Both the position numbers and the translations under genes were made by a program. DNA of 10,130 nt from Thermoplasmata archaeon. GTDB lineage: Archaea > Thermoplasmatota > E2 > DHVEG-1. Below, in pieces: positions 5,822 through 10,130 of this stretch. Under the pieces are notes generated by a model, which did no database searches, was not told where the DNA came from, and saw only the letters and a list, made by a program, of their open reading frames with translations. Numbering within the stretch: position 1 is the first letter of the stretch; the number at the start of each line of letters is the position of its first letter. The stretch lies in the NCBI GenBank assembly GCA_030606465.1, contig JAUWGL010000015.1, positions 1 through 10,130 of the forward strand, written 5' to 3'.

Positions 5822-6691
5822 TCAGCCTCCTGAATCCACCTTGGCATATATGCATGTTCTCCTATAATACAAATCGATTTCTATATCTACTTGTTGTTTT
5901 TTTTCTATTGTTGCATATTTTGCTCTCTGGTAAAAAGTAATATTGTTTTTTACATCTTTTTCAAATGATTGGTTAAAAAAACTATACCAAGCGTTAGGAT
6001 ATTCTGTTGAAATATTTATACTTGAAATATCAGACCAATAATTCCAACCATTATCAGAAAGTTCATCTGAATAATTAGTTCGAACATAACAGTGTCCAAA
6101 TCCGCCAATATTATTATCCCCCTCGTTACAAACAATTACAGGAATATCAAAATACATTTCAATATTAGTAACATGTCCATTCTGATCCCTTATAGGTGTT
6201 GCATTAAAAGACGGATCAACCCACATAACTGATTTCCCTTCAGGTTGTTTAATAATTATTCCTCCTCCTTCCAACACATAGGTTTGAGGAACAAAATAAA
6301 GGTTATGCGATTGATATTTTATTGATGTCAAATCATAAGTTATTGTGTCACTTATTTTGATTTCATAAGCTGTATCATCTTTGCCAATTATAGTAAGTTC
6401 ACCTTGTGCAGGAGCTGTAACAAAATATGGGAGCTCACTACTACCTAAGGTTATTAAGGTGGAAATAGGGATACTGGTATTTTCTTTAGCTTGTATATCC
6501 ATCATAGCTTTCAAACGCGAAAATTGATTAGATATTTCATCCATATGATCTGACTCTTTTTGTTCCATTATCTCAGGAATGTACAAAAGCTGTATCATTG
6601 AAAGAACTATCGCAAATAAACCTATAAGGAGAATTAATTCAATTGCACCTGCAACTGCAGTTTTTTCTTTGATAAAAACTTTTTTTTTCAT
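5822..6691 (-). CDS. Pilin-like secreted protein, paralogue 1
   Basis: This 289-residue protein is a tandem paralogue of the next gene. The basic leader MKKKVFIKEKTA is followed by VAGAIELILLIGLFAIVLS, with the same predicted cleavage point (after Ala12) and the same Glu at mature position 6. It shares YIPEIMEQKESDHMDEISNQF (residues 37-57), TLGSSELPYFVT (81-92), LTSIKYQSHN (121-130) and YVLEGGGIIIKQ with paralogue 2, and both have an ISTEYPNAW-like segment later. The remainder has diverged, with cysteines at different places. It is the first gene of a probable two-gene transcript read toward the KaiC-like ATPase. GGAGAG lies directly before the ATG and a TATA box at 6730-6737 gives a short leader. 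Function as a filament subunit is inferred; a pseudopilin or membrane-anchored sensor is possible. Confidence 0.78.
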   Translation of the reverse strand: MKKKVFIKEKTAVAGAIELILLIGLFAIVLSMIQLLYIPEIMEQKESDHMDEISNQFSRLKAMMDIQAKENTSIPISTLITLGSSELPYFVTAPAQGELTIIGKDDTAYEIKISDTITYDLTSIKYQSHNLYFVPQTYVLEGGGIIIKQPEGKSVMWVDPSFNATPIRDQNGHVTNIEMYFDIPVIVCNEGDNNIGGFGHCYVRTNYSDELSDNGWNYWSDISSINISTEYPNAWYSFFNQSFEKDVKNNITFYQRAKYATIEKKQQVDIEIDLYYRRTCIYAKVDSGG

Positions 6692-6729
6692 CTCTCCATC
6701 CTTTTACCCTTCAAATAAGAATATGTATG

Positions 6730-6753
6730 TTTTATAACTTATAATTTACGTGT
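6730..6753 (-). promoter_or_regulatory. Promoter of the pilin-like pair
   Basis: The minus strand has TTATAAAA (6737-6730), predicting a start near 6707 and a leader of about 16 bases. Ten bases upstream of ATAAAACA (6735-6728) is ACACGTAA (6753-6746), an octamer also found 8 bases upstream of ATAAAACA in the promoter of the carbonic anhydrase-like gene. Confidence 0.45.
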
Positions 6754-6754
6754 C

Positions 6755-6767
6755 ATTATGTCATAAT
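6755..6767. repeat. 13-bp palindrome between divergent genes
   Basis: ATTATG-T-CATAAT is a perfect inverted repeat with a one-base centre, about 20 bases upstream of the pilin TATA box and about 25 upstream of the AT-rich promoter candidate of the dehydratase genes. It could be a regulator site shared by both directions, although short AT-rich palindromes arise easily. Confidence 0.3.
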
Positions 6768-6790
6768 TACAAAAATACCAACAATGTTTT

Positions 6791-6806
6791 TTTAAATAAA
6801 TTTAAA
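6791..6806 (+). promoter_or_regulatory. Candidate promoter of the dehydratase operon
   Basis: TTTAAATAAATTTAAA is the only good TATA-like stretch upstream on this strand. It predicts a start near 6820-6825 and a leader of about 70 bases containing the hairpin at 6844-6872. Confidence 0.35.
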
Positions 6807-6843
6807 GATGATGAATTGATTCCTGCTTTCATAACAAGTAAAC

Positions 6844-6872
6844 CTCCTATTATGAAGATTAATGAATAGGAG
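6844..6872 (+). promoter_or_regulatory. Leader hairpin upstream of the dehydratase large subunit
   Basis: CTCCTATT (6844-6851) and AATAGGAG (6865-6872) form a perfect 8-bp stem with a 13-base loop. The CCTCC at 6843-6847 can instead pair with the ribosome binding site GGAGG at 6883-6887, so two exclusive folds, one hiding and one freeing the site, are conceivable. No ligand or protein is suggested by the sequence. Confidence 0.35.
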
Positions 6873-6895
6873 TATAGATAGTGGAGGCAAATTAT

Positions 6896-8164
6896 ATGAG
6901 TATGACTTTCGTAGAAAAAATACTTGCAAAATATGCTGGAGAAAAAAATGTAGTTCCTAATCAGATAGTAACAGTTCATCCTGATCATCTTTTGACTCAT
7001 GATAATACTGCTGCTATTATTCAGAAGATAAAACCTGAATTAAAGGAGTATGGGGTGTGTGATAAATCCCTTTCAATTATTGTTCTTGATCATGTTATCC
7101 CCGCGGCGTCTGAAAAAACAGCGACTAATCATAAGGTTATAAGAGAATTTGTAAGAACTCACAATATTGGAAATTTTTTTGATGTGGGCGCTGGTGTTTG
7201 TCATCAGATAGTTGTTGAGAAAGGTCTTGCATTGCCGGGGAAACTGCTTTTAGGTAGTGATTCGCATACGTGTTCTTATGGTGCGGTTGGTGCTTTTTCA
7301 TCTGGTATTGATCGTACTGAGGCTGCTTCTCTTATGTTGACTGGTGAGACTTGGTTGAAGGTGCCTAATAGTATTAAAATGACTCTTTCCGGAAAACTAA
7401 AACTTGGTGTTTCTGCTAAGGATGTTGTTTTGCATATTATTGGTGATATTTCTGCTTCTGGTGCGAATTATTGTTCAGTAGAATTCCATGGTGATGTAGG
7501 GCAGTTTTCTATTGAAGAGCGATTCACTGTTGCTAATATGGGTGTGGAGATGGGTGCTAAGAACGCTGTGTTTTTAGTGGATGATGTTACAAAAAAATAT
7601 CTTGGTTCAATAGGTATATCTGGTTCATCTTATGATCCTATTTATCCGGATGGAGATGCATCTTATATGCAGGAGTTAGAGTATGATCTTTCTGGTATTG
7701 TTCCAATGGTTGCTTGTCCTCATACTGTGGATAATGTTAAACCTGCTTCTGAGATGGATGGTTTAGAGATCCAGCAATGTCTGATTGGTACTTGTACTAA
7801 TGGTAGGTTTTCTGATCTAAAAATTGCTGCTGATATTTTAAAAGGTAAAAAAATTAGTCCAAATGTTAGGCTTCTTGTTTTACCTGCTTCGAAGAAGATC
7901 TATCAAGATGCGTTAAGAGCTGGTGTAATTGAAACACTGGTTGAATCTGGAGGTGTTGTGCTTCCGCCTGGTTGTGGTCCATGTCTTGGTGCACATCAGG
8001 GGGTATTGGCTCCTGGTGAACGATGTTTGAGTACTGCCAATCGTAATTTTAAGGGTCGTATGGGTTGTAAGGAAGCTGAGATATTTCTTGCTAGCCCGGC
8101 TACTGTTGCTGTTTCAGCGATTCATGGAAAGATAACTGATCCAAGAGAGGTGATTAAAAAATGA
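6896..8164 (+). CDS. leuC: Aconitase-family large subunit (3-isopropylmalate dehydratase/homoaconitase type)
   Basis: The 422-residue protein is the [4Fe-4S] catalytic subunit of a two-subunit hydro-lyase of the LeuC/HacA group. Visible motifs: DHVIPAA (65-71), GSDSHTCSYGAVGAF (120-134), LIGTCTNGR (296-304) and PPGCGPCLGAHQG (357-369). The cluster ligands should be C300, C360 and C363, leaving one iron open to bind substrate. The reaction is dehydration and rehydration of a hydroxy-acid such as 2-isopropylmalate (leucine pathway) or homocitrate/homoaconitate. The open frame extends back to a GTG at 6881, but GGAGG at 6883-6887 lies inside that extension and is 8 bases before the ATG at 6896, which decides the start. 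It overlaps the small-subunit gene (ATGA). No leuA or leuB is in the window, so the pathway is not settled and the symbol is by family. Codons end in T unusually often (GCT, GGT, TCT, CGT) compared with neighbouring genes. Confidence 0.92.
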   Translation: MSMTFVEKILAKYAGEKNVVPNQIVTVHPDHLLTHDNTAAIIQKIKPELKEYGVCDKSLSIIVLDHVIPAASEKTATNHKVIREFVRTHNIGNFFDVGAGVCHQIVVEKGLALPGKLLLGSDSHTCSYGAVGAFSSGIDRTEAASLMLTGETWLKVPNSIKMTLSGKLKLGVSAKDVVLHIIGDISASGANYCSVEFHGDVGQFSIEERFTVANMGVEMGAKNAVFLVDDVTKKYLGSIGISGSSYDPIYPDGDASYMQELEYDLSGIVPMVACPHTVDNVKPASEMDGLEIQQCLIGTCTNGRFSDLKIAADILKGKKISPNVRLLVLPASKKIYQDALRAGVIETLVESGGVVLPPGCGPCLGAHQGVLAPGERCLSTANRNFKGRMGCKEAEIFLASPATVAVSAIHGKITDPREVIKK

Positions 8165-8643
8165 AGGTATGGAAATATGGTGATAATATTAACACCGATA
8201 TGTTGTTTCCTGGTAAGTATACATATACTTGTAGTACTGCTGAAGAAATCAAGCCTCATCTGCTGGAGGATTTAGATTCATCTTTTTCGAAACAAGTAAA
8301 AGTGGGGGATATTATTTTTGCTGGGAAAAACTTTGGTTGTGGTAGTTCACGTGAGCAGCCTGTTATTGGGTTAAAAGCTGTAGGAATAAAGGCTGTTGTA
8401 GCAGAAAGCTTTGCTCGTATTTTTTATAGAGCCTCGATTAATCAGGGTCTTCTTTTGATTGAGTGCCCTGAAGCGGTAAAAGCCTATTCAAAGGGTGATA
8501 ACATTGAGCTTGATGTTGATAATGGAAAAATAATTGTTAGTGGTAAGATGTTTTCTTTTCCAAAGCTTCCAGAAGAGATTCTTGCTATTCGTGATGCTGG
8601 TGGGTTACTGGCTTATACTCGTTCTAAGCTAAAAAAGAAATAA
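8161..8643 (+). CDS. leuD: Aconitase-family small (swivel) subunit
   Basis: The 160-residue protein is the partner swivel domain of the large subunit. It has DNINTDMLFPGKY (8-20), NFGCGSSREQ (57-66), and ESFARIFYRASINQGL (82-97), all characteristic of LeuD/HacB proteins. The length is that of archaeal stand-alone small subunits. In this family the loop after PGKY/PARY governs substrate choice. Here it reads Y-T-Y-T (20-23), unlike the YLRT loop I recall for methanogen homoaconitase or the YLVY loop recalled for methanogen isopropylmalate isomerase, so specificity is open. Its ATG overlaps the large-subunit stop by 4 bases (ATGA). The preceding AGAGGTGAT (8146-8154) is a near-perfect ribosome binding site 6 bases from the start. 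Cytoplasmic, forming a heteromer with the product of the upstream gene. Confidence 0.92.
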   Translation: MKVWKYGDNINTDMLFPGKYTYTCSTAEEIKPHLLEDLDSSFSKQVKVGDIIFAGKNFGCGSSREQPVIGLKAVGIKAVVAESFARIFYRASINQGLLLIECPEAVKAYSKGDNIELDVDNGKIIVSGKMFSFPKLPEEILAIRDAGGLLAYTRSKLKKK

Positions 8644-8694
8644 TGAATTTTCCTAATCCGTCATTTAAATGGTTTATAATGATATTCCACTGTC

Positions 8695-8928
8695 CTATAC
8701 TGCCTGATATTCATATTCTTTGTAGCATTTATAAATACCATACATGAAAAAGACGATTAATATAATAATAGTTGATATTATGATAATATCTGCCAATAGC
8801 ATATAGTCATAAGCATATAGCCATAACCAAATTGATACAGACAATATACTTATTGCAAATATTCGTACTATGAAATATGGTGCTTTTTCCAAAGCATATA
8901 ATATTATATCTTTTATTTTCGGGCTCAT
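8695..8928 (-). CDS. Small two-helix membrane protein, unknown
   Basis: The 77-residue protein has two hydrophobic helices (about 18-40 and 43-65) joined by a short YDYML turn, with a basic N-terminus (MSPKIKD) and a charged Tyr-rich tail (KCYKEYEYQAV). No family is recognised. GAGGT (8939-8935) is 6 bases before the ATG, and TTTAAAAA (8975-8968) could be its TATA box with a start near 8945, so expression is plausible. It converges on the dehydratase small-subunit gene with 51 bases between stops. That gap shows only a CATTTAAATG palindrome (8662-8671) and no clear terminator. Confidence 0.6.
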   Translation of the reverse strand: MSPKIKDIILYALEKAPYFIVRIFAISILSVSIWLWLYAYDYMLLADIIIISTIIILIVFFMYGIYKCYKEYEYQAV

Positions 8929-9027
8929 TTAATTACCTCGAATCACAATTTCAAAAACAGATGCCAGTTTTTAAACTCCATGTTCTCCCAGCGAAAAAAT
9001 AGAACTCCAGACGTAGCTCATACCATG

Positions 9028-9537
9028 TTAATCTTGGTTATTATAATATAGATATTTTCCATTCATGTGTTCTTTTGAGAGTTTTTTGTAGGTTTCTGCA
9101 TTTAAAAATGCTATTTCTTTGAATTTTTCATCTTGTTTAACAATGTTACCTGGAACTCCAAGGACAAGACTGTTTTCTGGTATTCTTTTGTTTTCTGTAA
9201 CAAGTGCATTTGCACCGATTATTGATCCATTTCCAATTCTACATCCGTTCATCACTGTTGCATTCATGCCGATGATAACATTATCTTCGATGATTGCTCC
9301 ATGTATTATTGCTCCATGTCCGATTGAGACATTTTTCCCTATTTTTACTCTGTATTCTTTATTTGTATGTATTACACAGCAATCTTGAACATTTGAACCA
9401 TCATCTATCTTGATAATGTTTTGATCTCCGCGGATTACTGCATTTGGAAAAATACCACAGTTTTTACCTATTTTTACATCTCCAATTATGACTGCAGTTT
9501 TTGCTACAAAGCTTGATTTGTGTATTTCTGGTCTCAT
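9028..9537 (-). CDS. Gamma-class carbonic anhydrase family protein (left-handed beta-helix)
   Basis: The 169-residue protein is built of hexapeptide repeats forming a left-handed beta-helix (IIGDVKIG, PNAVIRGD, VKIGKNVSIG, AIIEDNVIIG, CRIGNGSIIG), ending with an alpha helix. Three histidines at H57 (CCVIHT), H74 and H79 (SIGHGAIIHG) match the zinc/iron ligands of gamma carbonic anhydrases, and R36-D38 and Q51-D52 match conserved active-site residues. It lacks the acidic loop of the Methanosarcina Cam enzyme and so is of the shorter CamH/YrdA/PaaY kind, many of which have little or unknown activity. Trimer expected, cytoplasmic (no signal). The ribosome binding site is weak (AAAGGCATGAT). A TATA box lies at 9577-9584. 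The gene stands alone, divergent from the CARDB-domain gene. Confidence 0.9.
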   Translation of the reverse strand: MRPEIHKSSFVAKTAVIIGDVKIGKNCGIFPNAVIRGDQNIIKIDDGSNVQDCCVIHTNKEYRVKIGKNVSIGHGAIIHGAIIEDNVIIGMNATVMNGCRIGNGSIIGANALVTENKRIPENSLVLGVPGNIVKQDEKFKEIAFLNAETYKKLSKEHMNGKYLYYNNQD

Positions 9538-9576
9538 TTTATCATGCCTTTTTTTGGTCTGGTAAATACAATCCTG

Positions 9577-9598
9577 TTTTATATTTTATGTTACGTGT
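9577..9598 (-). promoter_or_regulatory. Promoter of the carbonic anhydrase-like gene
   Basis: The minus strand has ATATAAAA (9584-9577), predicting a start near 9554 and a leader of about 17 bases. ACACGTAA (9598-9591) sits 8 bases upstream of ATAAAACA (9582-9575), the same pair of elements as at the pilin-like gene promoter. Confidence 0.45.
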
Positions 9599-9623
9599 AA
9601 TTTTGGTTCTGTAAATTATATAA

Positions 9624-9652
9624 TCTATTTATTTTTATACTTGATAAATAGA
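9624..9652. repeat. Inverted repeat between divergent promoters
   Basis: TCTATTTAT (9624-9632) and ATAAATAGA (9644-9652) are perfect 9-bp arms around 11 bases. It lies between the carbonic anhydrase-like promoter (from 9598) and the CARDB-gene promoter (about 9677-9683) and could bind a regulator of either. Its AT-rich content limits confidence. Confidence 0.3.
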
Positions 9653-9676
9653 AAGATAGAAATACAACATTTTGAA

Positions 9677-9683
9677 TATAAAT
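9677..9683 (+). promoter_or_regulatory. Candidate TATA box of the CARDB-domain gene
   Basis: TTTGAATATAAATTACGG contains TATAAAT. A start near 9707 would leave a leader of about 28 bases before the ATG at 9735. Another AT-rich run at 9614-9625 is further away. Confidence 0.35.
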
Positions 9684-9734
9684 TACGGTTAGGTAGATTG
9701 TGGGGAATATTCGCTCAAAGGAAGATGAGTTAAT

Positions 9735-10130
9735 ATGTTAAAGTTAATTTTAAAAAAAACTAGAAAAGGTCTTGTGCTATTCTTTATCTCCTTATTGATT
9801 TCTAATATAGCTTTTATTTCAAGTGTGGCAGATGAAGATCTAAAACCAGATCTTAAAATAAGTTTTGTAGAGCCTCCTCCTGATAGTATTACTGAAGGAG
9901 ATACACTAACGGTAAAAGTTAAAATCGAAAATATTGGAGATAAAAACATCTCTGCTGATGATGAAAGCATAGAAGTTGGACTTTTTATTGATGACCTTTA
10001 TATTCCCGTATCAACCAATAGCACCAAAGGTTTATCCATCGGTAAATCTTTTATTATGAATCTCAGCTGGACTGCAACATTAGGTGCTACCACCAATCGC
10101 CGTTTATTGGTGGAAGTAGATTATAAAAAA
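9735..10130 (+). CDS. Secreted CARDB-domain protein, 3' end missing
   Basis: The frame runs 132 codons to the window edge without a stop. A stop codon (TGA at 9726-9728) just upstream fixes the ATG at 9735. Residues 1-32 form a signal peptide: basic start (KKTRK at 7-11), a hydrophobic core (12-29, LVLFFISLLISNIAFISS), and likely cleavage near VA-D (31-33). The mature part begins KPDLKISFVEPPPDSITEGD, continues VKVKIENIGDKN and LFIDDLYI and ends SWTATLGA, which is the pattern of the CARDB (cell-adhesion-related, Ig-like beta-sandwich) domain. Such proteins are exported and surface-attached in archaea, often as repeats of this domain; more repeats may lie beyond the edge. The ribosome binding site is weak (AGGAAGATGAG). 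Confidence 0.82.
   Translation, partial: MLKLILKKTRKGLVLFFISLLISNIAFISSVADEDLKPDLKISFVEPPPDSITEGDTLTVKVKIENIGDKNISADDESIEVGLFIDDLYIPVSTNSTKGLSIGKSFIMNLSWTATLGATTNRRLLVEVDYKK

Noticed and set aside
6767..7000. Minus-strand frame of 77 codons across the start of the dehydratase large subunit
   Set aside because: Overlaps the real coding start and its leader; the translation is an antisense, Tyr/Phe-rich product without support.
9119..9388. Plus-strand frame opposite the carbonic anhydrase-like gene
   Set aside because: Antisense of hexapeptide repeats gives an artificial Ile/Pro/Phe pattern; no family or start signal.
9689..9970. Minus-strand frame of 93 codons opposite the CARDB gene
   Set aside because: The plus-strand frame has a signal peptide and a recognisable CARDB domain; the minus frame has neither.
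1..10130. Insertion sequences, integrases, attachment sites or phage genes
   Set aside because: No transposase or integrase motif, no terminal inverted repeats flanking a gene and no tRNA gene are seen.

Overview
The window is archaeal, AT-rich DNA. The evidence is archaeal/eukaryal-type ribosomal proteins uL3, uL4 and uL23 in the usual archaeal order, archaeal pilin-type N-termini, KaiC/RecA-like ATPases, and TATA-type promoters (TTTATATA-like boxes about 25 bases ahead of inferred transcript starts) alongside GGAGG/GAGGTGAT ribosome binding sites. A euryarchaeon, possibly of the Thermoplasmata lineage, would fit, but that placement is an inference from overall character and is not proven by any single feature.

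Layout. Positions 1-1941 (minus strand) hold the start of the large ribosomal protein operon: uL3, uL4 and a partial uL23, joined by overlapping stop/start codons and led by a probable ~150-nt untranslated leader with two hairpins. Positions 2166-3375 (minus) hold a KaiC-like ATPase followed by a small membrane methyltransferase of the ICMT/phospholipid type. Positions 3376-3720 are a 345-base non-coding stretch with three copies of an operator-like element, TGTTA-N6-TAACA, in front of a 75-residue protein of unknown function (3721-3948, plus). Positions 3962-6691 (minus) hold two tandem paralogous pilin-like secreted proteins followed by a second KaiC-like ATPase. Positions 6896-8643 (plus) encode the large and small subunits of an isopropylmalate dehydratase/homoaconitase-type enzyme. 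A two-helix small membrane protein (8695-8928, minus), a gamma-class carbonic anhydrase family protein (9028-9537, minus) and the 5' part of a secreted CARDB-domain protein (9735 to the edge, plus) complete the window.

Functionally the window joins a housekeeping ribosomal operon to accessory genes. The most suggestive group is the pilin pair plus KaiC-like ATPase. In archaea a KaiC-family ATPase (ArlH) works with archaellum/type IV pilus machinery, so a surface-filament or surface-sensor role is possible, but no secretion ATPase, platform protein or prepilin peptidase is present here. The two KaiC-like proteins differ at the catalytic position: the one at 3962-4789 keeps the Glu-Glu pair, the one at 2656-3375 has lost it. 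Control elements (operator repeats, a leader hairpin able to compete with a ribosome binding site, a promoter octamer shared by two genes) are proposals from sequence pattern only.
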